A DNA stretch of 64,000 bases from Pseudomonas sp. R4-35-07. Lineage in GTDB: Bacteria; Pseudomonadota; Gammaproteobacteria; Pseudomonadales; Pseudomonadaceae. How positions within the stretch are numbered: the first letter of the stretch is position 1; every line of letters starts with the position of its first letter. Positions 34,285 to 46,130 of this stretch are shown piece after piece. The stretch covers positions 4,712,001 to 4,776,000 of the forward strand of contig NZ_CP027732.1 of the NCBI RefSeq assembly GCF_003852235.1. Direction: 5' to 3'. Position numbers and translations under genes: made by a program. Under the pieces are notes generated by a model, which had not been told where the DNA came from, ran no database searches, and saw only the letters and a program-made list of their open reading frames with translations.

Positions 34285-35499
34285 TTAGTGTGCCGCCCAC
34301 TCGATCTTGGAAATGTCGACACCGTCTTTGTACATGTCCCACAGCGGCGACAGAACGCGCAGCTTGTTGACGGCTTCGCAGACTTTCTGCGCGGCATAGT
34401 CGACTTGCTCTTCAGTGGTGAAGCGGCCGAAGGTAAAGCGGATCGAGCTGTGTGCCAGTTCGTCGTTGCGGCCCAGGGCGCGCAATACATACGAAGGCTC
34501 AAGGGACGCCGAGGTGCAGGCCGAACCGGACGATACCGCCAGATCCTTGAGCGCCATGATCAGCGACTCGCCTTCGACGTAGTTGAAGCTCAAATTCAAG
34601 TTATGCGGTACGCGGGCAGTCATGCTGCCGTTGATGTACAGCTCTTCAAGGTTCTCGACCTGCTTGTAGAAGCGATCGCTCAGGGCCTTGATGCGCACGT
34701 TTTCGGCCGCCATGTCTTCCTTGGCGACGCGGAAGGCTTCGCCCATGCCAACGATCTGGTGGGTCGCCAGGGTGCCGGAACGCATGCCGCGCTCGTGACC
34801 ACCGCCATGCATGGTCGCTTCGATACGCACCCGTGGCTTACGGCTCACGTACAGCGCGCCGATGCCTTTAGGGCCGTAGGTTTTGTGGGCCGAGAACGAC
34901 ATCAGGTCGACTTTCAGCTTGGACAGGTCGATGTCGACCTTGCCGGTGGACTGAGCGGCGTCGACGTGCAGCAGAATGCCCTTGGAGCGGGTCAGTTCGC
35001 CAATCGCTTCGATGTCGTTGATGGTGCCGATTTCGTTGTTCACGTGAATCACCGAAACCAGGATGGTGTCTTCACGCAGCGCGGCTTCGATCATGGCCGG
35101 GGTGACGATACCGTCGGTGGTCGGCTCGAGGTAGGTGACCTCAAAACCTTCACGCTCCAGTTGGCGCATGGTGTCGAGGACAGCCTTGTGCTCAATCTTG
35201 GTGGTGATCAGGTGCTTGCCCTTGGTCGCATAGAAATGCGCCGCGCCCTTGATTGCCAGGTTGTCGGACTCGGTGGCACCGGAGGTCCAGACGATTTCGC
35301 GCGGGTCTGCGCCAACCAGGTCGGCGACCTGGCGACGAGCGCTCTCGACCGCTTCCTCGGCTTTCCAGCCGAATACGTGGGAACGGGAGGCCGGGTTGCC
35401 GAAGTTTCCGTCAACCAGCAGGCATTCGCTCATTTTTTGCGCGACACGCGGATCAACCGGGGTGGTCGCTGAGTAATCAAGGTAAATCGGCAATTTCAT
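34285..35499 (-). CDS. iscS: Cysteine desulfurase IscS
   Basis: 404 aa PLP enzyme providing sulfur for clusters and tRNA thiolation. PLP Lys in [12 protein letters not shown]; the persulfide Cys in the mobile loop [17 protein letters not shown]. Start [16 protein letters not shown]. 99 bases to iscU, where GAACCCTG...-type short repeats are seen but no terminator. Confidence 0.98.
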   Translation of the reverse strand: MKLPIYLDYSATTPVDPRVAQKMSECLLVDGNFGNPASRSHVFGWKAEEAVESARRQVADLVGADPREIVWTSGATESDNLAIKGAAHFYATKGKHLITTKIEHKAVLDTMRQLEREGFEVTYLEPTTDGIVTPAMIEAALREDTILVSVIHVNNEIGTINDIEAIGELTRSKGILLHVDAAQSTGKVDIDLSKLKVDLMSFSAHKTYGPKGIGALYVSRKPRVRIEATMHGGGHERGMRSGTLATHQIVGMGEAFRVAKEDMAAENVRIKALSDRFYKQVENLEELYINGSMTARVPHNLNLSFNYVEGESLIMALKDLAVSSGSACTSASLEPSYVLRALGRNDELAHSSIRFTFGRFTTEEQVDYAAQKVCEAVNKLRVLSPLWDMYKDGVDISKIEWAAH

Positions 35500-35549
35500 G
35501 GACTTTCTCCTAAATCAGGCTGGCTGGCGTGCCGTTAGCTCTGCGGCTG

Positions 35550-36041
35550 TCACTCGACGGCGGACGCTTCGATCTTGTCCAGACGCGGCGCCTTGGTGTT
35601 GCAACGGCGCTGGTCCTGACGCTGGGCTACTTCTTGCACCTCACGGCGAGTCACAAGATCAGCCAAGCTGATACCACTCAAAAACTCATGGATCTGCAGG
35701 CTCAAGTCACACCACAAGTGGTGTGTGAGGCAAGTGTCGCCGGCGTGGCAGTCACCCAGGCCCTGGCATTTGGTGGCATCGACGGATTCGTTGACCGCGT
35801 CGATCACCTGGGCCACCTGAATGCCCTGCATGTCGCGGGACAACTGATAGCCACCACCTGGCCCCCGCACGCTGGAAACCAAGTTGCTACGGCGCAATTT
35901 GGCGAACAGCTGCTCGAGGTAGGACAGGGAAATGCCTTGGCGCTCGGAGATATCGGCCAGGGACACCGGCCCAGTTTGCGCGTGCAAAGCCAGGTCGAGC
36001 ATGGCAGTCACCGCGTATCGGCCTTTTGTAGTCAGTCTCAT
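35550..36041 (-). CDS. iscR: Fe-S sensing repressor IscR
   Basis: 163 aa Rrf2-family regulator. Winged HTH starts [20 protein letters not shown]; cluster Cys are C92, C98 and C104 ([13 protein letters not shown]), with the downstream His. Holo-IscR represses the isc operon when clusters are plentiful. The upstream extension of the frame is a repeat-containing shadow. First gene of the operon and preceded by its own target site. Confidence 0.97.
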   Translation of the reverse strand: MRLTTKGRYAVTAMLDLALHAQTGPVSLADISERQGISLSYLEQLFAKLRRSNLVSSVRGPGGGYQLSRDMQGIQVAQVIDAVNESVDATKCQGLGDCHAGDTCLTHHLWCDLSLQIHEFLSGISLADLVTRREVQEVAQRQDQRRCNTKAPRLDKIEASAVE

Positions 36042-36074
36042 GGACAAGTACCAAGGTGTTTCAGAATGGGAGCA

Positions 36075-36107
36075 AGTATGCGATTCCCGAGTATTTAAGT
36101 CAACTAT
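36075..36107 (-). promoter_or_regulatory. isc promoter with type 1 IscR site
   Basis: Minus-strand -35 TTGACT (36103-36098), 17-base spacer, -10 CATACT (36080-36075). The 25 bases at 36107-36083 read ATAGTTGACT...CTCGGGAAT, the known type 1 IscR box, and cover the -35 and spacer. Both the core elements and the match to the E. coli iscR operator support autorepression. Confidence 0.88.
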
Positions 36108-36228
36108 AAGACCTAGTACTTTAGTCAGGATTACCCGTAAAAAGGGCGCGCGAATCATAGCAGGATGGGGTGGGGAGGAACAGCGGGAACAGGGTTTGGC
36201 AGAAATTCCCAGACCAATGAGGATCAAA

Positions 36229-36317
36229 TGTGGGAGGGGGCTTGCTCCCGATAGCGGTGGATTAGCCAAAACTCTGGTGGCTGACACTCTGCTATCGGGA
36301 GCAAGCCCCCTCCCACA
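36229..36317. repeat. REP pair (REPIN-like), 'gggggcttgctcccgat' family
   Basis: TGTGGGAGGGGGCTTGCTCC and its mirror GGAGCAAGCCCCCTCCCACA flank about 50 bases. Between iscR and cysE. Confidence 0.88.
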
Positions 36318-36342
36318 GGGTTATTGCGGCGGGTCTTAGACC

Positions 36343-37125
36343 TCAGCTGGCCTTGGTAGCGGTTTCGCTCTTGATCTCGGCGAAGTCTTCTTCGCGCAGC
36401 TCAGGCAGGTCTTTTGCGCAGTAGCTGCTGCCCAATTCCTTCAGCGCGCCGCACATCCCGTCCAGCTTGCCATCCACCGCTTGCAGGTGGTCAAGCAACT
36501 GGCCGATGGCACGCGCCACCGGGTCGGGCATGTCTTCGCTCACGCCGTAGGCATCGAAGCCGATTTTTTCGGCCATGGCCTTACGCTTGGCCTCCTGCTC
36601 GTCGCCCACTTCCGGCTTGACGATGATCCGTCCAGGAATGCCCACCACCGTGGCACCGGGCGGCACTGCCTTGGTCACCACCGCATTGGAGCCCACCTTG
36701 GCACCGGCACCGACGGTGAACGGGCCGAGCACCTTGGCGCCCGCCCCCACCACCACACCGTCGCCCAGCGTGGGGTGGCGCTTGCCTTTATTCCAGGTGG
36801 TTCCGCCCAGGGTGACACCCTGATAGAGGGTCACGTCATCGCCAATTTCAGCCGTCTCGCCAATCACGATGCCCATGCCATGGTCGATAAAGAAACGACG
36901 ACCGACCTTGGCGCCCGGATGAATCTCGATCCCGGTCAACCAGCGCCCGAAGTTCGACACCAATCGCGCCAGCCATTTCCAGCCCATGCCCCACAAGGCG
37001 CCGGACAGGCGATGAATCCAGATCGCGTGCATGCCCGGGTAGCAGGTCAGCACTTCAAAGGCGTTGCGCGCCGCCGGGTCACGGTGGAAAACACTCTGGA
37101 TATCTTCTCGCAAACGCTCGAACAT
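36343..37125 (-). CDS. cysE: Serine O-acetyltransferase
   Basis: 260 aa. Makes O-acetylserine for cysteine synthesis. N-terminal helical domain ([20 protein letters not shown]) and left-handed beta-helix of hexapeptide repeats with the catalytic [19 protein letters not shown]. It has the longer C-terminal tail (about residues 190-260) seen in Pseudomonas relatives. 2 bases after trmJ and next to the isc operon, which consumes cysteine. Confidence 0.96.
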   Translation of the reverse strand: MFERLREDIQSVFHRDPAARNAFEVLTCYPGMHAIWIHRLSGALWGMGWKWLARLVSNFGRWLTGIEIHPGAKVGRRFFIDHGMGIVIGETAEIGDDVTLYQGVTLGGTTWNKGKRHPTLGDGVVVGAGAKVLGPFTVGAGAKVGSNAVVTKAVPPGATVVGIPGRIIVKPEVGDEQEAKRKAMAEKIGFDAYGVSEDMPDPVARAIGQLLDHLQAVDGKLDGMCGALKELGSSYCAKDLPELREEDFAEIKSETATKAS

Positions 37126-37127
37126 TT

Positions 37128-37898
37128 TTAATCCTTCCGCTTAAGGAGCTCGCCACGGGCCGCTTTCTGGGTTTCCGTGAGGATGCCACGCAATATATTC
37201 ATTTCCGCCCGGCTGACCGAGCTACGCCCGTAAAGGCGACGCAGGCGCGCCATCAAGTGCCGTGGTTTTTCAGGATCGAGGAACTCGATGGCCACCAGGG
37301 TTTGCTCCAGGTGCTCATAGAAGCGTTCCAGCTCGTCCATGGTGGCGAGCTCGCCACTTTTGGTCGATGCAACCTCGTCCTTTTCCTTCTTGCTTGGCTG
37401 ACCGGCAGCCGCCAGCCAGGCCATGCGCACCTCATAAGTCAGCACCTGCACCGCCGCGCCGAGGTTCAGCGAACTGAACTCAGGGTCTGATGGAATGTGC
37501 ACGTGGTAATGACATCGCTGCAGCTCTTCATTGGTCAGACCGGAGTCTTCACGACCAAATACCAACGCGATTTCTGCACCGCCCGCCGCCTCTTCCACCA
37601 CTTTGGTGCCGCACTCACGCGGGTCCAGCAGCGGCCAGGGAATGCGACGGTCACGGGCGCTGGTGCCGAGCACCAGGTTGCAGCCGACCAGGGCATCTTC
37701 CAGGGTGGCGACAACCTGGGCGTTTTCCAGGATGTCATTGGCACCGGATGCGCGGGCATCGGCCTCGTGGTGCGGAAACACACGTGGCTCGACCAGCACC
37801 AGGCGCGTCAGCCCCATGTTTTTCATGGCTCGCGCCACCCCGCCGATGTTGCCGGGATGACTGGTATTGACCAGGACGACACGAATGTTTTGCAGCAA
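37128..37898 (-). CDS. trmJ: tRNA (Cm32/Um32) 2'-O-methyltransferase
   Basis: 256 aa SPOUT methyltransferase. Motif 1 [19 protein letters not shown], then [16 protein letters not shown] (motif 2) and [17 protein letters not shown] (motif 3, the knot). C-terminal helical extension from about 175. Divergent from suhB, a conserved arrangement. Confidence 0.95.
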   Translation of the reverse strand: MLQNIRVVLVNTSHPGNIGGVARAMKNMGLTRLVLVEPRVFPHHEADARASGANDILENAQVVATLEDALVGCNLVLGTSARDRRIPWPLLDPRECGTKVVEEAAGGAEIALVFGREDSGLTNEELQRCHYHVHIPSDPEFSSLNLGAAVQVLTYEVRMAWLAAAGQPSKKEKDEVASTKSGELATMDELERFYEHLEQTLVAIEFLDPEKPRHLMARLRRLYGRSSVSRAEMNILRGILTETQKAARGELLKRKD

Positions 37899-38043
37899 GG
37901 GAGGCGCTCTCGGACACGGGAAAGGGGAGCAAATCTTACAGAACCGCCCAAGGTTATGCCATGAAAGCTAACGTCGTCCTTCACCTGCAGAAAGTTTCTG
38001 CTAGAATGCCCGGCTTTCTTTAACAACCTTAGGTGACACATCC

Positions 38044-38859
38044 ATGCAGCCCATGCTGAATATCGCGCTGCGCGCCGCCCGCAGCGCCAGTGAATTGATC
38101 TTCCGCTCTATCGAGCGCCTGGATACCATCAAGGTCGACGAAAAAGACGCCAAGGATTATGTATCCGAGGTGGATCGCGCCGCCGAACAGAAAATCATCG
38201 ACGCCCTGCGCAAGGCCTACCCTACCCACGGCATCCTCGGCGAAGAAACCGGCCTGCACAAAGGCAGCGGCGAAGGCGAAGACTACCTGTGGATCATCGA
38301 CCCACTGGATGGCACCACCAACTTCCTGCGCGGCATCCCGCACTTTGCCGTGAGCATCGCGTGCAAATACCGTGGCCGCCTGGAACACGCTGTTGTGCTG
38401 GACCCGGTCCGCCAGGAAGAATTCACCGCCAGCCGTGGCCGTGGCGCCCAGTTGAATGGCCGTCGCCTGCGCGTGAGCGGGCGCACCAGCCTGGATGGCG
38501 CCTTGCTGGGTACTGGCTTCCCGTTCCGTGACGATCAAATGGACAACCTGGAAAACTACCTGGGCATGTTCCGCGCCCTGGTTGGCCAGACCGCAGGCAT
38601 CCGTCGCGCTGGCGCAGCGAGCCTGGACCTGGCTTACGTTGCCGCTGGTCGTTTTGATGCATTCTGGGAGTCTGGCCTGTCGGAGTGGGACATGGCGGCG
38701 GGCGCCCTGTTGATCCAGGAAGCGGGCGGTTTGGTGAGCGACTTCACCGGCGGTCATGACTTCCTTGAGAAAGGCCATGTGGTTGCCGGTAACACCAAAT
38801 GCTTCAAGGCAGTGCTGACGGCGATCCAGCCGCACCTGCCGGCTTCGCTGAAGCGCTAA
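38044..38859 (+). CDS. suhB: Inositol-1-monophosphatase / SuhB
   Basis: 271 aa. Metal-binding motifs GEETG, WIIDPLDGTTNFLRGIP and WDMAAGALLIQEAGG are intact. In E. coli SuhB also acts in rRNA transcription antitermination with Nus factors. Start MQPMLNIALRAARSASELI, preceded by AGGTGACACATCC. Followed by a strong terminator. Confidence 0.96.
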   Translation: MQPMLNIALRAARSASELIFRSIERLDTIKVDEKDAKDYVSEVDRAAEQKIIDALRKAYPTHGILGEETGLHKGSGEGEDYLWIIDPLDGTTNFLRGIPHFAVSIACKYRGRLEHAVVLDPVRQEEFTASRGRGAQLNGRRLRVSGRTSLDGALLGTGFPFRDDQMDNLENYLGMFRALVGQTAGIRRAGAASLDLAYVAAGRFDAFWESGLSEWDMAAGALLIQEAGGLVSDFTGGHDFLEKGHVVAGNTKCFKAVLTAIQPHLPASLKR

Positions 38860-38871
38860 GCGAGCGAGCAC

Positions 38872-38900
38872 AAAAAAGCACCCCACGGGGTGCTTTTTTT
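38872..38900 (+). terminator. suhB terminator
   Basis: AAAAAAGCACCCC-AC-GGGGTGCTTTTTTT, 12 bases after the suhB stop. The A-tract on the other side could make it work in both directions. Confidence 0.93.
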
Positions 38901-38950
38901 ATGCCTGGGATTTGAGCCAGGTCCATCTATCAGCAGCAATACAGATCAAA

Positions 38951-39040
38951 TGTGGGAGGGGGCTTGCCCCCGATTGCAGTGTGTCAGCAAATGATTAGCT
39001 GACTGACCCACCACTATCGGGGGCAAGCCCCCTCCCACAT
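38951..39040. repeat. REP pair (REPIN-like), 'gggggcttgcccccgat' family
   Basis: TGTGGGAGGGGGCTTGCCCC and GGGGCAAGCCCCCTCCCACA flank about 50 bases; between suhB and the glycine-zipper gene. Confidence 0.9.
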
Positions 39041-39081
39041 TTTTGAATTGCACAGGTTTTTGAACCTGCGCCAGACTCAGA

Positions 39082-39624
39082 TTACTGCTGATTCTGACCG
39101 AGGATCAGACGCCCTTCCTTGTCCACTGGAATCTGACCACCCGGATCACGCTCCATACGCACCGTACCTTCCTTGCCATCCAGGTTGTAACGCACGTCGT
39201 AGCCAACCACCTTGTCACTGATGTCATTCACGGTGTTACAACGCGTCTGGGTCGTCGTGTAGGTATCGCGGTTCTGCATGCCTTCCTGAACCTTGTTACC
39301 GGCATAACCACCACCGACCGCACCCGCTACGGTAGCGAGCTTCTTGCCGTTACCGCCGCCGATCTGGTTACCCAACAGGCCACCGGCAAGGGCGCCGACC
39401 ACGGTACCGGCGATTTGATGCTGATCCTGCACCGGACGCTGCCGGGTCACTGTGACGTCCTTGCAGACCTCACGCGGGGTTTTAATCTGGGTTTTTACCG
39501 GCTGCACCGCCAGCACTTGCGCATACTCAGGGCCGCTTTTTACCAGGCTGTAGGTGGCAACAGCACCCCCGGCAGTCACACCGACAGCACCCAATACCGC
39601 ACCAACCAGCAACGACTTGTTCAC
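39082..39624 (-). CDS. Glycine-zipper (2TM) envelope protein
   Basis: 180 aa. GTG start (VNKSLLVGAVLGAVGVTAGG) placed 6 bases after GGAGG, better than the upstream ATGs. An N-terminal membrane helix/signal anchor is followed by a glycine-zipper region (about 80-120: GTVVGALAGGLLGNQIGGGN, GAVGGGYAGNKVQEG) and a C-terminal beta-rich part (YDVRYNLDGKEGTVRM). Related to the SlyB/RickA-type surface antigen proteins. Precise role unknown. Confidence 0.88.
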   Translation of the reverse strand: MNKSLLVGAVLGAVGVTAGGAVATYSLVKSGPEYAQVLAVQPVKTQIKTPREVCKDVTVTRQRPVQDQHQIAGTVVGALAGGLLGNQIGGGNGKKLATVAGAVGGGYAGNKVQEGMQNRDTYTTTQTRCNTVNDISDKVVGYDVRYNLDGKEGTVRMERDPGGQIPVDKEGRLILGQNQQ

Positions 39625-39687
39625 GTTGAACCTCCTGACCATCACAAACGGATCGAAAGATCCGCGCTATACCCAGCCTTGGAGCCA

Positions 39688-39718
39688 AAAAAAAGGCGCG
39701 AGTTCAATCTCGCGCCTT
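39688..39718 (-). terminator. Terminator of the queA-to-secF unit
   Basis: Minus-strand GGCGCGAG-ATTGAA-CTCGCGCC followed by TTTTTTTT, about 30 bases after secF. It also has TTTCTTG on the plus strand. Confidence 0.92.
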
Positions 39719-39747
39719 TCTTGTAACCGCTGATCAACAAACGCCCA

Positions 39748-40662
39748 TCAAGGACGGTCGTCGACCTCCTTGCCAGTGCTGGCCGGAGGGATCAGGTCTT
39801 CGCTGTTCAGGTTCAGCCAGATCAGCACCACGTTGGCGATGTAGATCGACGAGTAGGTACCGGCCAAAACACCAATGAACAGTGCCAGGGAGAAGCCCCA
39901 CAGGTTGTCGCCACCGAAGATCATCAGTGCTGCGATCGCCAGCAAGGTGGAGATCGACGTGGCCATGGTCCGCAGCAGCGTCTGGGTGGTGGAGATGTTG
40001 ATGTTCTCGATCAACGTTGCCTTGCGCAGTACGCGAAAGTTCTCACGAACCCGGTCGAATACCACGATGGTGTCGTTGAGCGAGTAACCAATGATCGCCA
40101 GCACCGCCGCCAGCACCGTCAGGTCGAAGGTGATCTGGAAGTAGGCCAGGATACCCACGGTCACGATCACGTCGTGGATCAGCGACACAATGGCGCCGAC
40201 ACCGAACTTCCACTGAAAGCGGAACGCCAGGTAGATCATGATGCCGACCAGCGCCATCAGCATGCCGAGGCCGCCCTGGTCGCGCAGTTCTTCACCCACT
40301 TGCGGGCCGACGAACTCGACGCGCTTGACCGACGCCGGGTTGTCGCCACCGACCTTCTGCAAGGCCTCGGCTACCTGGTGACCCAGTTGCGGGTCTTCGC
40401 CAGGCATGCGCACCAGCAGGTCGGTAGTAGCGCCGAAGCTCTGCACCACCGCCTCGTGATAGCCGGCCTTGACCAGCTCGTTGCGCACCAGGGTGACGTC
40501 GGCCGGCTTCTCGTAGGTCAGCTCGATGAGCGTACCGCCGGTGAAGTCCAGACCATAGTTGAGGCCCTTATGGAACCAGCTGAACAGCGCCAGAACGGTA
40601 AGGAGCACGGTGACGCCGAACGCAATGTTGCGAACGCCCATGAAGTTGATTGTACGTAACAT
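39748..40662 (-). CDS. secF: Protein translocase subunit SecF
   Basis: 304 aa RND-type membrane protein with six helices; the long periplasmic loop P4 lies at about 45-125. Motifs LDFTGGTLIELTY, IGYSLNDTIVVFDRVREN and SIYIANVVLIWLNL. With SecD it uses the proton gradient to pull exported proteins out of the translocon. 9 bases after secD. Confidence 0.97.
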   Translation of the reverse strand: MLRTINFMGVRNIAFGVTVLLTVLALFSWFHKGLNYGLDFTGGTLIELTYEKPADVTLVRNELVKAGYHEAVVQSFGATTDLLVRMPGEDPQLGHQVAEALQKVGGDNPASVKRVEFVGPQVGEELRDQGGLGMLMALVGIMIYLAFRFQWKFGVGAIVSLIHDVIVTVGILAYFQITFDLTVLAAVLAIIGYSLNDTIVVFDRVRENFRVLRKATLIENINISTTQTLLRTMATSISTLLAIAALMIFGGDNLWGFSLALFIGVLAGTYSSIYIANVVLIWLNLNSEDLIPPASTGKEVDDRP

Positions 40663-40671
40663 GGCAGCCCC

Positions 40672-42543
40672 TTAAATCCACAACTTCTTGAAGTCACGTC
40701 CGCCAAAGATCAGGTTGACCATTGCGCGGGTCACCATGATGGCCGTGAACATCGAGGTAAAGATACCGAGGGACATGGTCACCGCAAAACCTTTGACCGG
40801 GCCGGTGCCCATGGCAAAGAGAATCCCGCCGACCAGCAAAGTGGTCAGGTTGGAGTCGAGAATCGCGGTGAATGCCCGGCCGAAGCCTTCGTTGATTGCA
40901 CGCTGTACGGTCATGCCCGCCGCGATCTCTTCACGGATCCGCGAGAAGATCAGCACGTTGGCGTCGACCGCCATCCCCATGGTCAGCACGATACCGGCGA
41001 TACCCGGCAGGGTCAGCGTAGCGCCCAGCAGCGACATCAGCGCCAGCAGCATCACCATGTTGCCCGCCAGGGCCACGGTGGCGATGATGCCGAAAAAGCG
41101 ATAGATGGCGATGATGAACAAGGACACGAACAGCATGCCCCACAGCGCCGCATCGACACCCTTGGTGATGTTATCGGCACCCAGGCTCGGGCCGATGGTG
41201 CGCTCTTCAGCGAAGTACATCGGCGCGGCCAGGCCACCGGCACGCAGCAGCAGCGCCAGTTCGGAGGACTCGCCCTGGCCGTTCAGGCCAGTGATGCGGA
41301 ATTGCGCACCCAGCGGCGACTGGATGGTCGCCAGGCTGATGATCTTCTTCTCTTCCTTGAAGGTCTGCACCGGCACGTCTTTCTCGACGCCGTTGACCAT
41401 CTGCTTGGTGTAGGTGGTGATCGGGCGCTGCTCGATGAAGATCACCGCCATGCTGCGACCGACGTTGCTGCGCGTGGCGCGGCTCATCAGTTCGCCGCCG
41501 TGACCATCCAGGCGGATGTTCACTTCAGGGGTGCCGTGCTGTGAGTCGAAACCAGCCTTGGCGTCAGTGACCTGGTCACCGGTGATGATCAAGCCACGCT
41601 CGATCAGCGCTGGAGGACGGTTGCCTTCACGGAACTCAAACTCTTCGGAAGTCGCACGGGAAGCACCCGGCTCAGCCGCGAGGCGGAACTCCAGGTTGGC
41701 AGTTTTACCCAGAATACGCTTGGCTTCTGCGGTGTCCTGCACGCCCGGCAATTCAACCACGATGCGGTTGGCGCCCTGGCGCTGCACGATCGGCTCGGCC
41801 ACACCCAGCTCGTTGACGCGGTTACGCACCGTGGTCAAGTTCTGCTTGATGGAGTATTCGCGGATTTCCGCGATCTTGGCCGGGCTCATCGCCAGACGCA
41901 GCACAGCCTGACCATTCAAGTCGGCTGGCACGATGTCGAAATCGTTGAAGTTCTTGCGGATCAGCGCACGGGCCTGTTCGCGGGATGCTTCGTCAGCAAA
42001 GCCCAACTGAATGGCGCCATTGAGCTGCGGCAGGCTGCGATAACGCAGCTTCTCTTTGCGCAGCAGGCTCTTCACGTCGCCTTCATAGACTTTCAGGCGT
42101 GCGTCGAGGGCTTTGTCCATGTCAACTTCCAGCAGGAAGTGCACACCGCCGGACAAGTCCAGACCCAGCTTCATCGGGTGCGCGCCAATGCTGCGCAACC
42201 ATTGTGGCGTGGTCTGTGCCAGGTTGAGTGCGACAACATAGTCATCACCCATGGCCTTGCGCACGACGTCCTTGGCCGGCAATTGGTCTTCTTGCTTGGT
42301 CAGGCGCAACAAGCCGCCCTTCGCACCAGCCGCCAATGTTGCCGCTTTAACCTGGATGCCCGCGTCGTTGAGCGCTTTGCTCGCGCGTTCCAGATCAGCC
42401 TGGTTGACCTGCAGCGAAGTGCTGGCGCCAGAGATCTGGATCGCCGGGTCATCAGGATAGAGATTGGGAGCGGAATAAATAAAACCGACCGCCAGCACCG
42501 CCAGGATCAGTACGTATTTCCACAGAGGGTATTTGTTCAGCAT
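40672..42543 (-). CDS. secD: Protein translocase subunit SecD
   Basis: 623 aa from MLNKYPLWKYVLILAVLAVG. First membrane helix, the large P1 domain with DLSGGVHFLLEVDMDKALDA, and five more helices with GMAVDANVLIFSRIREEI, the proton-path motif. An alternative ATG lies one codon upstream. Downstream of yajC with a GC-rich hairpin (about 42564-42585) in the 62-base gap. Confidence 0.97.
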   Translation of the reverse strand: MLNKYPLWKYVLILAVLAVGFIYSAPNLYPDDPAIQISGASTSLQVNQADLERASKALNDAGIQVKAATLAAGAKGGLLRLTKQEDQLPAKDVVRKAMGDDYVVALNLAQTTPQWLRSIGAHPMKLGLDLSGGVHFLLEVDMDKALDARLKVYEGDVKSLLRKEKLRYRSLPQLNGAIQLGFADEASREQARALIRKNFNDFDIVPADLNGQAVLRLAMSPAKIAEIREYSIKQNLTTVRNRVNELGVAEPIVQRQGANRIVVELPGVQDTAEAKRILGKTANLEFRLAAEPGASRATSEEFEFREGNRPPALIERGLIITGDQVTDAKAGFDSQHGTPEVNIRLDGHGGELMSRATRSNVGRSMAVIFIEQRPITTYTKQMVNGVEKDVPVQTFKEEKKIISLATIQSPLGAQFRITGLNGQGESSELALLLRAGGLAAPMYFAEERTIGPSLGADNITKGVDAALWGMLFVSLFIIAIYRFFGIIATVALAGNMVMLLALMSLLGATLTLPGIAGIVLTMGMAVDANVLIFSRIREEIAAGMTVQRAINEGFGRAFTAILDSNLTTLLVGGILFAMGTGPVKGFAVTMSLGIFTSMFTAIMVTRAMVNLIFGGRDFKKLWI

Positions 42544-42605
42544 CACGCCGCCCGCTTATAACGCGGGGCGCCTTGCGCGCCCCGTCGATTGGTAAAGGTT
42601 GTTAC

Positions 42606-42944
42606 TTAGATCGCTTTGAGCGTGCCTTTAGGCAGCGTGGCGGCGATGGCGCCCTTCTGGAACTTCATTTCCACGGTGTCGGATACTTCCAGTACCACGA
42701 AAGCATCGGAAACCTTGGTGATCTTGCCGGCGATACCGCCAGTGGTCACGACTTCGTCGCCTTTCTGCAGGCTGCCCAGCAGGTTTTTCTGCTCTTTGGC
42801 GCGCTTGGCCTGTGGACGCCAGATCATCAGGTAGAAGATGACCAGGAAGCCGACCAGGAAAATCCACTCGAAACCACCGCCCATCGGGCCGGCAGCGGCA
42901 GGCGCAGCGACGTCAGCCATGGCGTTAGAGATAAAAAAGCTCAT
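42606..42944 (-). CDS. yajC: Preprotein translocase subunit YajC
   Basis: 112 aa. One membrane helix (FEWIFLVGFLVIFYLMIW) and a cytoplasmic SH3-like domain with LLGSLQKGDEVVTTGGIAGK. Accessory subunit of the SecDF complex. Lies between tgt and secD as usual. Confidence 0.97.
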   Translation of the reverse strand: MSFFISNAMADVAAPAAAGPMGGGFEWIFLVGFLVIFYLMIWRPQAKRAKEQKNLLGSLQKGDEVVTTGGIAGKITKVSDAFVVLEVSDTVEMKFQKGAIAATLPKGTLKAI

Positions 42945-42987
42945 TTAGCACTCCAGTTGCAAATAGTGAATCTTAGGGTCGGGAAAC

Positions 42988-45158
<2,171 letters not shown>

Positions 45159-45224
45159 GATGGGGTTCGTCTAGCAGGGCCGGGAAGTCTAGCGGAAATA
45201 GTCACAATTGACCATGAAACGTGA

Positions 45225-45253
45225 TTGACCAACGGTAATCTCATCTCTATACT
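45225..45253 (+). promoter_or_regulatory. Promoter of tRNA-Leu
   Basis: -35 TTGACC (45225-45230), exactly 17 bases, -10 TATACT (45248-45253), 13 bases before the tRNA gene. Near-consensus sigma-70 elements at the right place. Confidence 0.85.
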
Positions 45254-45266
45254 TCGCCGCCATTGA

Positions 45267-45351
45267 GCCCTGATGGCGGAATTGGTAGACGCGGCGGATT
45301 CAAAATCCGTTTTCGAAAGGAGTGGGAGTTCGAGTCTCCCTCGGGGCACCA
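45267..45351 (+). tRNA. tRNA-Leu (anticodon CAA)
   Basis: 85 bases including an encoded CCA. Acceptor stem GCCCTGA/TCGGGGC, anticodon stem-loop GGATTCAAAATCC with CAA, long variable arm (TTTTCGAAAGGAGT) typical of class II tRNAs, and T-arm GGGAGTTCGAGTCTCCC. Reads UUG codons. It borders an accessory region, a usual place for island integration. Confidence 0.96.
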
Positions 45352-45354
45352 TCT

Positions 45355-45390
45355 TAAAAAAAGACCTTGAAATTCAAGGTCTTTTTTTTC
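45355..45390 (+). terminator. Terminator of tRNA-Leu
   Basis: AAGACCTTGA-AAT-TCAAGGTCTT with a T-run of nine, directly after the tRNA. Confidence 0.93.
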
Positions 45391-45517
45391 GTCTGTAGAA
45401 AAGTGGGTGGTCGGCTGATTCATCGCTCACCGCCCACTCCGAGCCTGAAACACAGTCCAAATGTGGGAGCTGGCTTGCCTGCGATTGCGTCAGCCCCAAC
45501 ACCCTCAAACCACCTGC

Positions 45518-45826
45518 CTACGCCCCAACCGAATCCCCCTCCTCCGTCACCCCATTCGGCAACATACCATTCGCCAAATCATCCACCACCGCCTTAGCCA
45601 TCTCACCCAAATAATGCGCGGCCCAGGCAAAACGATCCGCGCCTGTATCCATCGCCGCATCCAATGCCAGCATTTTTGAACAGTGCAGAAGCTCGGAGGC
45701 ATGCTCCAAGGCATCGCGGATGGGCACGCCGGAATTGACGCGGAATAGACGGTGGAGGTTGGGCTGTTTGCCACAGGTGGAAAAGGTGATGACGCCGAGA
45801 GTTTTGTTGAGGGGTGGGTTGATCAT
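45518..45826 (-). CDS. DUF3077-like small protein
   Basis: 102 aa, soluble. Contains FRVNSGVPIRDALEHASELL and DRFAWAAHYLGEMAKAVVDD, the pattern of DUF3077/DUF6124 proteins, which are frequent and often multicopy in Pseudomonas, with unknown function. The start codon overlaps the stop of the 24-codon ORF upstream (ATGA), suggesting translational coupling, and the mRNA would carry a long structured leader. Confidence 0.8.
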   Translation of the reverse strand: MINPPLNKTLGVITFSTCGKQPNLHRLFRVNSGVPIRDALEHASELLHCSKMLALDAAMDTGADRFAWAAHYLGEMAKAVVDDLANGMLPNGVTEEGDSVGA

Positions 45827-45897
45827 TGGGCACCTCCGATCTGAGCGAAGGTGTCGATTGCGGTACTGCGAGGGTACGACCTATCAGAAACGCTCAT
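45823..45897 (-). CDS. 24-aa upstream ORF coupled to the DUF3077-like gene
   Basis: Encodes MSVSDRSYPRSTAIDTFAQI followed by GGAQ. It has a good ribosome binding site (AGGAG, 8 bases before ATG) and its TGA overlaps the next ATG. Could be a short partner peptide or simply a translational relay to the downstream gene. Confidence 0.6.
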   Translation of the reverse strand: MSVSDRSYPRSTAIDTFAQIGGAQ

Positions 45898-46130
45898 TGC
45901 TTAAGCTCCTAGTGTAGTGAGCTGCCACGTTCGTTTCTCATGCGAATGGGTGGCAGCTATGCGCGGGTTGAGAAACCGGGACAATAGGAACCCGGCAGAC
46001 CCGAAGATCTCCCACGCATAGCCGCCATTACACAGACATGCGGGCACAAAAAAGCGCCAACAGTCTAATGGATGGTGGCGTCTATGCGCCTATTGTTTCT
46101 CGGATTCTCAAGTCCGGTCGCTGGGTTGGA
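45898..46130 (-). promoter_or_regulatory. Structured 5' leader of the DUF3077-like unit
   Basis: On the minus-strand transcript, 46026-46015 pairs with 45963-45952 in a 12-bp stem (one G-U) enclosing two small hairpins (AGATC-TTCG-GGTCT and CCGGG...CCCGG). The 3' arm of that stem overlaps 45957-45950 (GCTGCCAC), which can instead pair with 45928-45921 (GTGGCAGC) close to the AGGAG site. A stem-plus-T6 element (about 46080-46048) looks like a terminator earlier in the leader. The two alternatives exclude each other, as in riboswitches and attenuators. Ligand or trigger unknown. Confidence 0.55.
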
